A stretch of DNA of 64,000 nt from Aplidium turbinatum (taxonomy: Eukaryota > Chordata > Ascidiacea > Aplousobranchia > Polyclinidae): assembly GCA_918807975.1 (NCBI GenBank), contig OU964918.1, forward strand, positions 34,022,477 to 34,086,476, in the 5' to 3' direction. The notes beneath the pieces are model-generated. The model saw only the letters and a list, made by a program, of their open reading frames with translations, had not been told where the DNA came from and made no database searches. Both the position numbers and the translations under genes were made by a program. This document shows, in pieces, positions 20,641 to 33,670 of the stretch (position 1 is its first letter; every line of letters begins with the position of its first letter).

Positions 20641-21277
20641 ATCACAGGTGTTACGGTGGTAGTTTATTAAATTGAACTAAGCATAGGCTAAGGTGGAATA
20701 ACCAATTAGCCAAAAAAATTTGAAATATCATTGACAAATCCATCTAAATGTTTAATAAAGTGCAAGTAAGAGAACAACAAAAGTTTTAATGACGGCTGGC
20801 ACCACTATATCATGGCTTGTAAGTCCCGAAACAAGGTGGCTAAAGGCTCCCGACATGATGTTTCAAAAATGAAAAGACTAACAATGCTATCTAAAAAAAA
20901 TTCAGCTTAATTTTCTAGTAGCCTATAGCCTATGCATTGTTTATCAGCAAAAAATATCATAAACATTTCTTGCGCAACAAATCAGTTATTGTGAACAGGG
21001 CCTCCAAGAGAAGTCAGCACTGGTCGGGAAACAATACGAAAAATGGGCCCCATAATATTTTTTAGCAAATAATGCGTTGCATGTTCCTGTTAAGCTGAAA
21101 TTAGCCTACTTTCCTCAGCATGAAAATAACTTCGTTCAATGTAAAAATCATCGTAATCACTGGATTACACTTGCTGCAAAAATGCCATTGAGGCAAACTT
21201 TTTTGTCTAGAAAGCTTTGTAAACACACAATAGGCCTACCTACAGACAACGAAAATAGTTCAACCAAGCATTTAATT
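20641..21277. other. Non-coding, no gene seen
   Basis: This AT-rich stretch upstream of the pogo-like HTH exon has several TAGCCTA-type motifs. I see no gene or paired repeat in it. Confidence 0.4.
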
Positions 21278-21478
21278 CAAGAGTGTCCAAACTTTTTTCC
21301 ACGCGAGCCAGATTTGATAATAAGTGTTCGTGGGCCAACAGCCACAATAATTTTTCTGAAAACTGCAAGTTGAATTTATATGATGTTTGTGTGTCTGCAG
21401 GCCAAAAATAACACATTGTACAACAACAGGCGCGGGCCATACAAAAACGTCTCGTGGGCTGGACTTTGGACATCCCTG
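21278..21478. mobile_element. hAT-Charlie-like MITE, 201 bp
   Basis: The ends CAAGAGTGTCCAAAC and GTCCAAAGTCC-type GGACTTTGGACATCCCTG form inverted repeats. ATTTAATT (21270-21277) and ATTTAGTT (21479-21486) are an 8-bp target duplication with one difference. There is no coding sequence. Confidence 0.75.
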
Positions 21479-21654
21479 ATTTAGTTCAACCCTTTCTGGA
21501 CTTTTTGCAATGCAAAGTTACGGATCACAACATCAAATGATAAAATTTTGCGGCGTCTGAATTGATGCACAACATGTATTGTATAGTTAGGCTTTTCAAT
21601 CGGTTTTGAGTCATAGGCCTACTGGAGCGCAAACAATTCTTTACAAATTTCAGT

Positions 21655-22561
21655 AATTGCTAAAACCACGTTCTCAAAGCGCAACCGTTGGAGGTAGCAA
21701 CCGGAACACAAAAAAAAATCATAACAAAACTATTTGGAAAAACCTTTCGAAAGTTGCAATCAATGATTCCTTGTGTTGAGATTATGGGGTGGTTAGTTCT
21801 GGTTTGCAGCTGAAGTTTGTTGTGTGGCTTTCTGTCAAAAGTACCAACTCATCCAAAATGTCTTGAAAAATGTCATTGTTGTAGCCTACAAATGGGTTAA
21901 ATTTGTCCCACATGCCCGCAACTGCACAACAGACATAATAGCCTACGATGAAATGGAATTTCAAACTCATCGACGATATGTTTGGGTTTTGTTGATACAT
22001 TTGTCAATTCCAACAACTATCGAATCCTTTACAATGTAGCCTGTTGTAGAATACATTTCCTTCGAATGATTCAGCTAGTTAAGTGGAGTTATAAAAGCGT
22101 TCTGCCCTCAGGAAAAGAAAATCATTTTTTTTTTTAAATTGATAATTGCCACTGCAACTTTAGCTTGCGAGTAATAGCCTATTCTTATCAGCTTTCGCTT
22201 ACTTAGATTACCGTACAACTTCCTTTAATTTCATTAAAGTCATCAGTGAATCTTGTTTAGGACCGTAATCCACATAATGCAAAGCAGTCACAAATTAAAA
22301 CTGCTAGTTGTAGGCTACTTTAGCATTGACTCAGCTTCCGATCAAGCTCTTGTTGGGAAACGTCTTTAGAGCTTCAATTGCAAAAGGGTAATGTAAAGCA
22401 TTGGGTTTGACTGCGCCACGCCTTGATTACATTCTCGAAGTCAATTTTCTTTGCAAGATGACAGGAAAGCTTTCTTTAGATTTTTCAGAATTTTTCCTCT
22501 GACTGGGCTATAACTTTAAAGATGCCACAAGCTTACAATCAATTACGGTACTCCAAAAATG
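21655..22561. repeat. Segment duplicated at 34718-35276
   Basis: The two segments match closely at both ends. About 345 bp (roughly 21840-22184) of this copy is absent from the other. The match starts at AATTGCTAAAACCACG and ends at ACGGTACTCCAAAAATG. Neither copy holds a gene I recognise. Confidence 0.85.
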
Positions 22562-22794
22562 ATAAGACGTTTGAACAACGCTGTCTGTAGGCAACATTAT
22601 GAATTCCAACTAGATTAAGCCTAAGCAACAACATCCATAAACAAAAAACTCAAATAAAGAAAAAACTCACTACCTTTCAAAATCACATTATGAGCATGGA
22701 CCAACAAAAGGCAACTTGACCACACGAAAACAGAAGATCTTTTAACTATGACAAATCACACTAACAGATCACAATTCGGAATGAGCAAAGTTTG

Positions 22795-22975
22795 CACAAA
22801 AGAAAACGTAGCAGACAACCAAAACGATGGCAAGACAACATCTAATCATGGACCGGACTCAACTTGGCGACACTGGGCGAGCTGGCTCTAAATCGCCACT
22901 CTTGGAAGCAAATATCTCATGTTAATTGATGCGCAATCTGCTGCAGGCGGAGATAATGACTGATGATGATCCATA
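22795..22975 (+). mobile_element. LINE 3' end (reverse transcriptase C-terminal tail)
   Basis: The + strand translation gives RRQPKRWQDNI followed by SWTGLNLATLGELALNRHSW. This is the typical basic RPK-R-W block and following helix at the C-terminus of many non-LTR reverse transcriptases. The sequence ends in a short TGATGATGAT run, a usual LINE tail. Everything 5' of this is missing, as expected for 5' truncation. Confidence 0.7.
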
Positions 22976-23639
22976 AACAAACAATATACAGGATTTACTT
23001 TCTTTAATCGTGCTTGGACTGATACCTTTAACTTTCCCAGATAACTTATGTTGGATAGGCCTACAACATCCTATGCCTGGCCAACGCAGATTTTGAAGTT
23101 AAGGTTGAGTTGTCAAGCAAAAATAGTTCCCGCTTAGCATTAAAACAGCGCCAGTTTTCAAGTTGAAACTATCAATACAATCGAAACCGTTCAGTGATAC
23201 AAAAATCATTTCAGCTTCAAATTTTACGTCTTGAAGCTGTTCAACATCGCCTACCTTAACACGAAAATGATTTGTTCTTGGTGAGAAGCATCGAGAGTGA
23301 CATTTACAATGATTGAGAAATACTTGGAACTACGCACTTCATTTAAGAGTTTGTTGATTATTTAGTTGATAAATTTTTACTTTAGTACTAAAAATGGGCC
23401 CCCTCAAAAGTGCAAAAACAAAAAACTACTCGTTTTTTCTTTACAATGTTATGCTAGGGGGGAAACTGGCCTGACTTCCCCCCCCTCTCGGAGCCACTGA
23501 TTGTGAAACACATTCAGTCTAAACTAATACTTTTCAACACAAAAACACCATTGTCATTCTGGCAGAATAATTCTGAGCAAACATGGCAACAACTCATAAT
23601 AATGTAGGCTACTTAGTTGCCCCTCTTTTCAGCTAAATT

Positions 23640-23725
23640 GACACTGTCTGCTTTGTAAAGAGCTGAGGAGCAACGCTTTCTGCGATGGATACAGCGCTAT
23701 ATAAAAACAAGCATTATTATTATTA
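23640..23725 (+). mobile_element. SINE/LINE 3' tail, GCGCTATATAAA(ATT)n
   Basis: The sequence ACAGCGCTATATAAAAACAAG followed by ATTATTATTATT resembles the 3' tail shared by many CR1/L2-type LINEs and their SINE partners. Only the tail is clear. Confidence 0.5.
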
Positions 23726-23847
23726 CCGTATTATTAAAAACAAAAGCGACCAAACATTGAAAGATGAGTCAAACCATCGCACAAGTCTGGTAGTATCTAA
23801 ATTCAAAAACGAAACAAACGTCGTTCGATTGGGCTTTACACTAACAA

Positions 23848-24258
23848 TTAAAGAATAAAAAAGCATTTTCGGTAGGCTGCGTCAATGTTATTAGTGAGTC
23901 CACTGCTACATTCGCTGTGTGTAATAACACTGCTGTTATTATCCCGAAATGCGATGACACACGGATAAGTAACTTTTGGACTACTGTAATAAAAGACTTT
24001 GAGTATATAGAGAAATTTTCCACTAAGGTTGGCATAGTTTGGCAATAAACCATATAACTGTTTATCTGATACCACTCTCGTAATTGACACAAACCACGAA
24101 GTGTCTTGGTTAGATTTACTTACGGCATGTAATAACCCTGTAAGAATATCAAGAGGGATTTGAAAAAAGCAAACATCTGGTAGATGCTTACGTTTTGCTA
24201 AAAGTTGATGAACCGACCAACGTGAACACCATAAAGGTTTTAGACTGCGTCTCCACAA
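23848..24258 (-). pseudogene. Possible decayed transposase fragment, unassigned
   Basis: A 136-residue - strand frame contains SLKPLWCSRWSVHQLLAKRK, loosely like the T-R-W block of hAT transposases. The rest has no recognisable motif and no flanking inverted repeats were found. It may be chance. Confidence 0.25.
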
Positions 24259-24259
24259 G

Positions 24260-25239
24260 CAAGCTTATTCAAGGGACACTCGTAAACTCAATAAAAATTT
24301 TCAAAACCATGATGGAAAACGGAAAGAAATTGCAACCGGTTCTTTTTTTGTGCAATGGCCATTTTCGCTTGTTACATTTTTCCATCCAAAAAATATTTTT
24401 ACGTTGCAATGATTCATTAAACAAAGACATGTCCAGTGATTTTGCAAAATTCTTTCACAATGGTGTAGATTTTGTATAATGGTGTAGAGAGAGATAAACG
24501 TCTTGGTTGATCACGATCTATTCAAGAACAATTATTGTACGGTAGACACTAAACACATCATGATGCAATCAGACAGCAATAGGCTACTTGCGAGTGGTCG
24601 TCTGCATGACAGCGGATATTCTCTGCAACAACAGCGATGAAAAACTTTAGCGAAAAAAGTTGGACCTTGATTTTTTACAAGCTATCGTCGTCACAAACGC
24701 TTTAAAAGCTTATCCAGGTTTAGTGATTCTATCTGGAACTCATAATGTCAATCTTCTTTCGGCATAGCCGTAGGAGAGTAAAACATTTTTGGCGGCAAAC
24801 AAAATTTGCGTCTTTGCATAAACATTTTCAAAAACGCAAAATTACTTACAATCTCTGAGGTAATGCGCAGTCTCATAATTCTATAGGCACCAACTTGGCC
24901 ATGTACGAAAACACAGGCAACAAAGCATGCAATAGCAAAACGAGGTTAAATCAAGTTTAACCTACATTCATAGACCTGTCTGTGTACCAATTAAATAAGC
25001 CATCAAATTGAAACATTCTTGTGTGGCATTAAAAATATACATATTAGGCCTAACTGGATTCAACAGTCAACAACAATTTAAACTCAGGCTTCAGCAATAT
25101 CTGGATAACAACAATTGCTGTATATCCATGACGCCAGATTATCTGAAAATCTCCGGCCCAAATTTAAAAAATACTGGTTACCGAGATTGACAAAGTGAAG
25201 TTTCCAATTATTGAAGTGTTGTTGCCGGAGAGTTATTCC
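24260..25239. other. Non-coding, no gene seen
   Basis: No convincing coding region, RNA gene or paired repeat was seen in this stretch. Confidence 0.4.
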
Positions 25240-25363
25240 GTCCACTAGGTGTCGCTGAATGAAAAGCAGTCCTGAAATGCGTTGCTCAAGCGCACACCCT
25301 GAAAGCCGAACCAGCGCCGCTTGATCTTGAGTGTGGCGCTTAACCACTAAGCTAACAGGGCGG
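25240..25363 (-). mobile_element. tRNA-derived SINE, head region
   Basis: Reading the - strand from 25363, CCGCCCTGTTAGCTTAGTGG followed by TTAAGCGC gives an A box, and GGTTCGGCTTTC about 35 bp later gives a degenerate B box for RNA polymerase III. The fold lacks a proper acceptor stem, so this is a SINE head rather than a tRNA gene. The MITE at 25364-26045 has inserted in it: the 8-bp duplication CAGGGCGG comes from the SINE sequence. Confidence 0.55.
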
Positions 25364-26045
25364 CATAGGCGTAGCCAGGGGGGGGGCGAACGGGGCCATG
25401 GCCCCCCCCCAAATTTTCAAAGTTTGGATTCCGAAGTTGAACCCTTTGTTGAAAATATAATATAATTTGTATAAATTTATATTGTTTTCCAAGACATTTG
25501 GCGATTAACACCCCCCAGGACTTGTTTTAGACACACAGAAAGACACCAATAAATTTTGCAAATCGTACATCGCGCAAAGTTTACGCGATTTACGCTTCTT
25601 TTAACTAATCTGTGGAAGCAATTTCAGAATCGCTTACTCTGTAGGGTTTTTGTGTAGCTGAGTTTTTTGTGTTGTCTAATTTTAGCCGCAGTTTTTGCCC
25701 GTTTGTGTGTAGATAAGAGCTACCTTTAATAAGTTAATAGCTGTTTATCTGCTAATAAGTTTCATACAAATATTACCCTGAAAGTGTTTCCAGAAAGCGT
25801 TATAATCCATTATTTAAGTGTAATTTTGCAAAAATTTTCCGGGGGAGCATGCCCCCGGACCCCCCTAGAATACGCGTGCCTTCGGCACGCTCTAACCCCC
25901 ACCAGCTTTATTGCTTCCCTTGCTTAACCAACCAGGATGCGCCACTGCACATCAGGTGGCGATGTCTTAAATCAAACATTTCGTCGTTCTCTTCAATTCA
26001 TCAAGTATTTGGCCACCCCAACAATTTTTTCTGGCTACGCCACTG
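25364..26045. mobile_element. hAT-like MITE, CATAGGCGTAGCC ends, copy 2
   Basis: The body is highly similar to 17175-17844. Its ends CATAGGCGTAGCCAG and CTGGCTACGCCACTG are bordered by a perfect 8-bp duplication CAGGGCGG (25356-25363 and 26046-26053). It is non-coding. Confidence 0.92.
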
Positions 26046-26129
26046 CAGGGCGGTACTGTAAAAGGCTTTTTTTAACCTCAAGTGGCGGTTCAATAAAAGC
26101 AGCCTTCCGATAGCTTGCGTGCAACTTAC

Positions 26130-26310
26130 CCAACGTAATTGTAATTTGAGTTAAAATTGTTGAACTTCCAATTCCAATTATTACACAACAACAAAAAAGT
26201 CTGAATTACAATTAGGCCTACTGGCACATAAAAATGTGTAATTACTTACATGTTACATTCAATTACAATTGTAGGCTAATTGATCCAACTCTGCCTGAAA
26301 CAAACTAATT
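26130..26310. repeat. Fragment of the CAGAGTTGGATCA MITE family
   Basis: AT-rich sequence with ATTACAATT-type repeats ends in TTGATCCAACTCTG, the same end as the MITE at 56074-59200. Only one terminus is found here. Confidence 0.5.
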
Positions 26311-26948
26311 ATTGATTTGAAGTTTCAAAAGGAAAAGGAATAAGAAGCCTATTACTTTTTGGAATTTTATTTGCAGTAAAGCCTATCAGTCAGGAACACA
26401 CAAGGTTTTCATCATTGCTTACCTCATTGCTGACTTTATTTTAGCTACCAGTGAGTAGGCATGTGGTAGGCTACAAGTTATTTTTGATAAATCGACCTAG
26501 ACCTTTCAAAAGAGTCAGATTCATAGCTATTAATATTCCCATAAATTGTCTAGCCAGCATGGAAGTAGCCTACTCTACTGTATTTCCTCAAGCACACTTT
26601 CAAGTCATCGTGACCAAGACAAAATGGCTTCCTTTCTTTGTATGCAAGCAGATAGGCCTATAGGCTACCGGTACTTGTAGGCTACCTATGCATGATTATG
26701 TAAGAAGTTTTCAAGCGTAGTTCTATTTCCGGAATGCCGTTTGATGGGCTTTATATTTGTTTTTCTGATTGTTTTTAGTTTAGGCTACCGGCACATTATT
26801 CTTGAAAATGCTGCTTTCAACACACAATTGCGTAAGCAGTTCCAATACAACAAGCAGCCAGCAATCACCAATGTTTTCTCAACATTGAGAGACTTTCGAA
26901 GATGTTGGTAAATTGTTTTACACGAAAGATATCATTAGATGAATCACT

Positions 26949-27812
26949 ATGGTAACTTTCCTCCTTTAGTTTTCACTTGTTGAATCTATACAGACTGTAT
27001 AAATCAGTTTACAACCTTTTCAGAGATCTCTGAAGAACAGGATGACTCACTTGAGAATTTTCGGTGCTTTAGTGGACACTAGTAAGGTAAAAAAAACACA
27101 CACGATTTTGAGAATTATGTAGGCTATGTGATTCTTTGAGGTCGGTAGTGGTATGTTTTTTGCAAGCAAGTCATGAATCTTCATGATGTGTAATTTTATT
27201 ATAATAGATTCAAAACAGTGAATAGTTACAATAACTGTTTGTGCCTTTTTGGAAATGTTCCAGCATTGCTATGTTCAGGCTATCCAGTATCCACACCTTC
27301 TTACTATTTTTATTGAAGAAATGTGGCCTATTGGACCAAAATGGTTTGTTGTGTTAATCGTCATTAACTCATTATCAAATCAACATCGTAAAGTTTTAGT
27401 ATAGTGGATTAGTGGGCCTACCGGTATTTAAAGAAACTTTCCCTTTCACGCATTCACTGTTACATCACTATCTCTGCAAATCGTATTATATCCTTTTGAA
27501 GCCCACTTTGCTACCGCTTATTGGTAATATAGGCTACTTGTAATAATCTTTAAAAAGTGGTCTGACGAAGTGGGTTAAGCTGCCCTCAAAACATCAAAAA
27601 ATGAAGGGAACTGGATCAGCGTCATGTATTGACCTCTTAGAACAATAATTTTAAAAAACATTACCTTTGCAGGGTTTTGAAAATCTACCCTACTATTATA
27701 GTGTCCTGGGCAAAAACAGAGTCATCCCGTTCTTCAGAGACCCCTGATCCTTTTATAGAGCCTATTATTATAGTTTCAACAAGTGAAAACTAAAATAGGA
27801 AAGTTTCAGGCG
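26949..27812. mobile_element. MITE-like element with ~100-bp inverted repeats
   Basis: The left arm (about 26949-27047: GTAACTTTCCTCCTTTAG then TTTTCACTTGTTGAA ... GAAGAACAGGATGACTC) is matched in reverse complement by 27715-27812. Match quality is good over about 100 bp with small gaps. The central ~670 bp holds no open frame of note. No clean target duplication was found. Confidence 0.6.
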
Positions 27813-27848
27813 GTCGTTTGCATCCTTTGTGGATCCTTGTCTTGCATC

Positions 27849-28250
27849 ATGAGCCAGCCCAACAGATGCTTGCAGTAGCGCTGCACACTACCTTTTTTAG
27901 CATTTTTTTTACTTCTTTTACTTTATAACTTATAGGCTACGTGACCAAGATGGATCACTTCAAGCACTAATAGGCCTACGTTTGAAATAAGTAGGCCAAT
28001 TAACAACTATAACTTAGATCAGGGCTTCCCAAAGTGGTGGTCGCGACCCCTTGAGGGGTCTCGTAACGAACGTCAGGGGTTGCAGAAAGTATACAAATTT
28101 TACACAAAGCACTGCATATTAACACTGATGTGTAAGATGCTGTAAAGTTATTACTGCAACTTTATTAAAGAGTCGTGCACTCAATAGGCTACCGTGCCCG
28201 TATTTTGTAAATTTATAAAGTGAAATAAGGAATTAGAGTTTAAAACCCTC
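27849..28250. repeat. Duplicated segment (partner at 35287-35683)
   Basis: This segment and its continuation after the BEL insertion (34618-34717) match 35287-35790 without interruption. It includes the left end of a hAT element (CAGGGCTTCCCAAAG at 28020) and its 8-bp target ACTTAGAT. The copy arose by local duplication, not by a second transposition, because the flanking DNA is shared too. Confidence 0.88.
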
Positions 28251-28934
28251 TGTAACCACCACAGGTTGAGTTACTGATTCTATTTGGCGACCAATAGTTG
28301 TTATGCGGACCGCACATACATTAAACAGAGAATACAATAAAGGGGACCCAACACACAGCAAAACCTAGAAAATTAACAGGGCTTAGCCCCACTGAGACCA
28401 GGGAGCTTGCAGGGCGTGGAATAAGAGGGCTAGTTAAGCACCATCCAAAGTCACGAATTTATAAACTGAGCGCTAGTAATGGACTAGGCCAGCATAGGGG
28501 TATAGCAGAGAAAAGGGATAAAAGATTACTGAGCAGTAGCACCAGCAGCCATTTAGGTTTCACAAATCCAGTAGGCAATTACATCTACATTGATCTTTCA
28601 GTATGATACAAATCCGATATCAATTAGTTACTGATCCCTTTCAAAGAATAGAAATATAAACATTAAGTTAGTTTAAGAGTGTACTTACATACTGTGTGAC
28701 TTCCACGATAATAAATATTTAAACCCTAAATAAAACTGCTTTCGAATCTTCCGCCTCGCCGTCAAAACATCATCGCGGTGACAACATCCGGGAATGTGCA
28801 TAAAGCCTATTTTGGGAAGGGCAACGCAGTCGACCGAAACTCGCCATGTAAACAAGGGCTTCGTAAAGGGTCAGAAAGCAGGCATAAACAATTATGATTA
28901 AATCGGAACTGAGCATGAGATTATGAAACCAACA
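28251..28934 (-). repeat. LTR of BEL/Pao element 2 (left)
   Basis: 684 bp, beginning TGTAACCACC and ending CCAACA as read on the + strand. It is nearly identical to 33671-34354. Confidence 0.93.
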
Positions 28935-29252
28935 TACCGGCCTCAAAAACATTACTGGGGTAGAAGTAGCTGTTTTTCCCAAGAGAAAAATAATCGAAGG
29001 CTCTTATTACATGAGCTTGTTCAGACAATACAACGTTTCAAATGTACAATGTCGCATAACTATGGAAAATATTTACGATCTCTGAAGTGGGTCCCCTGAG
29101 GTCGTTTGGAACACAAAAGCAAAGCTAGGCAAACGCATTGGAAACAAAACACAAGCAACAATACCATACACTAAGTTACGTAAATGTTCGCGTCGCGCGC
29201 GTAATAATAAACCTGTCTCTATCAGTAAGTCCAATCATCAAGGGAAATCGAT

Positions 29253-32200
29253 TCAAATGTCTGCTTCCAAAAGACACACCTTTCGAACATCACGCACATA
29301 GGTTGAAGTCGCAGTCTTTAGACGAACCGTGCGTACAACGTCGTCTTGATCTGGAAACACTTCCGTCACTCTCGCTTTGGGCCACAACCCTCTGGATTGA
29401 CAGTCATTTATTACCAAGACCACGTCGCCAACGGCGAGATTTCGAACTGGCTTCTGCCACTTGCTACGGGTTTGCAATAATGTCATGTATTCTGCAGACC
29501 AACGCTGCCAAAACTGGTCGGCAAGGTAGTTAACTAACCGCCATGACTTACGGTAACTGTCAGCAAATGTAAATATATCACATGGCATGCTTGCATCAAG
29601 CTTGCTTTGTAGCAAGCTATTAGGTGACAGAGCCGCCAAATCTTCGGGATCGTCGCTAACTGTTGTCAATGGCCTGTCATTCATAATGTGTTCTGCTTCG
29701 GTAAAAAGTGTTATTAGGTCTTCATCCTTCAAAGTTCGGTCCTTGACCAAGGCATGCAGAATTTTTCTGGCAGATCGGATGCATCTCTCCCAGGCCCCAC
29801 CTCTATGCGATGCCAATGGGGCATTGAAGGACCACTTGATGCCTTTCTGTGATAATCCTTTCTCAATATGGGCAAGGTTCCATCGTTTGATGCCTTCAAC
29901 AAACTCTCGTTTAGCACCGACAAAGTTTGTGCCATTGTCACTCGTGAGTTCTTCAACCATGCCTCTTCGATTTACGAATCTTTGAAATGCTTGAAGGAAT
30001 GAGGAGGTATCGAGGGAATAAGCAATTTCAAAATGTACAGCCCGAGAGGCCATACAGGTAAATACACACAAGTAACGTTTGGACATGCTTCTACCAGACT
30101 TGGTCATAAACGGCCCTGCATAGTCCACTCCTGTGCAAGCAAACGCTGGTCTACCAGGGGTAACCCTACATTTTGGAAGTGGTGCCATGATTTGTTGGCC
30201 CCCTGTAGCATCTCTCAAACGACACACTCTACACTCACGCAACACACAACGCACAGTAGAATGATCTTTAATCACCCAAAAAGCCTCCCTACACACACTA
30301 AGCGTATGAAGCGCGCCGCAATGGGCACTACAAACATGAAAAAACTCATGGCGCGTCACCAGGCGCGTCACATGGTGTCGGCTGGGCAAGATCATTGGAT
30401 GTTTTTCCCTAAAGCGAAGCAAAACTTCAATCAGATTGCTTGTTTGGTCTGGGCCTTGAAGTAGGTTGTCATTTAAAGAAGTGCCCCTGAACTTAGACGC
30501 ACAATCGAAGACAATGCGGAATTTTTCACCGGTAGCATGATGAGAGGGGTACCATGTTCGGTTGGTCTGAGGCAATTGATCATGTGGCATCCTTTGTGCA
30601 TATCCGTTGTCTAAATATTCTCTGATCTTCTGACTATACATATCGAAGAACTCGTCATCCTTTCCAAACCTACGCCGAAAGTGGTTCAAGCGTTTTTCGG
30701 CAACCTTTCTGTTGCCAGAGAGTGTAGTTTCCTCATCTTTCCATGGTAGTCCTAGCTGATAATGTCCCTCCACCTTTTTGACCGATTCTTTCATTAAAGT
30801 CAGCGCTTGTTTGTCATTGATGGACATGGCAAGTTCATCTGGATCACCAACATCATTGAAGTCATGATCGTAGGTTTGCTGCATGTGACGATGCAGTATG
30901 TCACTACCAGAGTGAATAAAATTAACATGCACCAAGGCCTTGGAACTATTATGTCCCACAGGACCACTCAATGTCCAACCCAAGCCAGTACGAATGGCAT
31001 TTGGTTCACCATTCCGGCCTCTGCGAAACGCATGCATATAGTGTGCTTCCTGCACATCAGCACCAATTAAAAGGTCAACTGACTTTTCAGCCAGCTCTGG
31101 GATGTCAACGCCTTGCAATACATCTGGAAACATGCTAGCATCATCAGCATTCGGAATACTTCCATCCAGAGCAGGTAATGCCGGAACCGCCAATACAGCA
31201 TCAATCTCCATCCCCTTACATTCTTTTATGCCACGTGTATACAGACCCTGCAACCTGTAACCACGTTGTTGACTGACGCCGTTCATAGTTGAAATGGAGT
31301 AATCCACACTCTTGCCTGTCATCCCAAGCCGCTTCATCAAGTCGATTGTGCAGAGGGTGGTGTCTGAGCCTTCATCAAGAAAGGCATAAGTATCGACTTG
31401 TGACTTTCTATCCGGGCTCCAAACTGTAACCGGTACCACCTTCAGACGTACCATATAACTCTTTGCACCACGCAGCCCCGAACTAGCGCAGGTTACTACA
31501 GAAGTACAATTGGAAGAGGTAGAGGACCCGGCCTCTTTGCTGTCCTGGCCAGGTTTCATGGGTTCTGTGGCTCCATACTTTCTTCCACTCCTGTCATCTT
31601 GAGGGCGGTGAAGCAGAGTGTTATGTCTTCCCTTGCAAAGCTTACAACTCCTGTCCCACTTGCACTCTTGTACACGATGTCCAAACTCTAAACAGTTAAA
31701 ACAACACTGGGCAGCTCTAACTGTCCGTTGTCGGTCCACTTCAGCCATGCGACGAAACTGCCTGCATTGCCACAATGGGTGTCCGTTAGAACACACAGGG
31801 CACTTCCAATCGCATGGTTCTGAAGAATAGTTTGCACCAACGCTACTCTTAGCAGTATGAGGTCCACCCCTTACTGAACCCTGTGATGCATATGACAGAA
31901 CACCTTTACCTGACTTGGTTCTTCTTTCCTGGTTCGATTGAATCTTGTCTCTGTTGAGAGCCTGTGCCAAATATCCACCTTGGATCCGAGCATACTGGTA
32001 AATCTGATCAGCCAGTTGAGCAAATGTAAGCCCTTCAACAGAGACCTCAATCAACCGATCCTGCAACTTGGGTGGAAGACGACTCACAATACTTGTCAGG
32101 GTGTGACGTGTGTTCAACCCACAATCTAGTCTCCCCCCACAAGTCATTTCACAATCCTTCATCTGACGCGACAAATCCAATAGTCCCTGCGTGTTCCCTT

Positions 32201-33251
32201 CCTTAAATGAAGGTCCATTTATGATCTTTTCAATAAAGGCTGTGGTAACACTGTCGATCATGCCAAAGTTTCTGTACAGTGTGTTACGGGCATGGTGGTA
32301 AGCAAGGCTTGGTGGTTCCATGACAATGCATTGCTCGATGCTGCGTCGTGCCCTCCCAGTGCAGCAAGAGATCAAAAGGTCCAACATAGCAGCTGGATCG
32401 TTTACATCGCGAATGACATATTTCTCAAAATATCGGACAAAGCGATAATAATCTGTTGGTGTACCATCAAATTTACTCTCTTCTGTTACCCGACCACCCT
32501 GGGCGCGGCAGACCGCAGTTGCCATTGAATGCAATGCACCGACAACCTTTTCAATTTGTGAATTTGCCGGATGCAATGAGGTATCCAGACCTGTGGACTC
32601 ATGCCTTACGGGCAGGTGCCTCCCAACACCTTGGTAGCCAGGCACAGACCTCATGTCTGCGCTGTGCTGGCCATAAGAATCTCTTTGGTATCCCATCATC
32701 ATGGGTTGGTGTGGTGCTCTCCAGCCATTCCACTCTGCTTGGCACTCCAAGTGAGCATCCTTACGCTTGGCTTCATAATTCACAAACGAATTCCAATGCG
32801 AAGCCGTGACGCGTTCACCAGGCAACACAGACCGCGAATCCATGTCGGCATGGCTTCTGGTAACAAAGTCCTTTTCGCTAGAAACGTCTAGCCCTTTGTC
32901 GCTACGGTGCAGTTCCCCTTGACAAGATTCGAAAGTACTGTGACTCTCATTTCCAACGAGATTGACAACTGTCTCTGTTTTTGGCGGAACTGCGTCTTTA
33001 GACAGGGGGACATCGCCAGTCACATGGCGAGATACAGATTCCTCACGAAGTAAACCCTCCCCCTCACCTATTGCCTTCTCTGACTCAACCTTGTCATCGC
33101 CCGTCAGAGAAGATTTAAAACGTCGACGCTCCAGCTCCAGGGCCCGGCGCTCTAAAGCCATCTCCTGGCGTTGGAGCTGCAAAGCGCGGCGCTCCAGTTC
33201 TAACTCTCGTTCCTCCAATTGGAGAGACAACTCAGCATGGCGCTTATCCAT
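29253..33251 (-). pseudogene. BEL/Pao gag-pol polyprotein remnant, 1332 aa
   Basis: The recognisable parts, in order, are: an N-terminal coiled coil rich in Glu, Arg and Leu (residues ~1-50); a DUF1759-like Gag segment near 260-400; zinc knuckles near 485-545; an aspartic protease near 600-760; part of the reverse transcriptase near 830-930; the integrase zinc-binding and core region near 990-1180; and a DUF5641 domain near 1230-1325. The total length is well below the 1868 residues of the first element, so it is classed as broken. The lineage differs from that of the first element: the N-termini are unrelated, while the protease and integrase are alignable. Confidence 0.9.
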
Positions 33252-33670
33252 AGTGAGTTCAACAAAATTAATGAAAACAAATACTACCAGTAAGTATTAA
33301 CAAAGTAAAATAGCCGCAATATATCCCTACAGTAGATATAGGCTACAGATAAGCCAGACAACACAACAGTAAACAAAAACAAGAAATAACCAGGGGAATT
33401 CCCTTCGGAAATAACCTACGAGTCAGCAGCTTACAACTAGCAAAGCGAGCTACAACTGATCACAACAGTAAATCAAAAATTATGTAAGTTGGAGTAGAAT
33501 CAATTAATGCGCATTTAGCCACAATTAACCGAACTAGACTACTGCAACCTCACACAAGAAATTCAATGACTGACATTCAACTCACACAGCAAAAGCAGCC
33601 ACTACACACATTCATGAATCAATCGTACCGTAGCCTACCAGGGTACGCAAGAAATCAATAATTGATATGA

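Noticed and set aside
24195-24479. A 94-residue + strand frame
   Set aside because: No motif, low-complexity composition, and overlap with another doubtful frame on the opposite strand.
29253-33251. A 1332-residue open frame that could be read as a large host gene
   Set aside because: It carries Gag zinc knuckles, retroviral-type protease and integrase and sits between matching LTRs; it is a BEL/Pao remnant.
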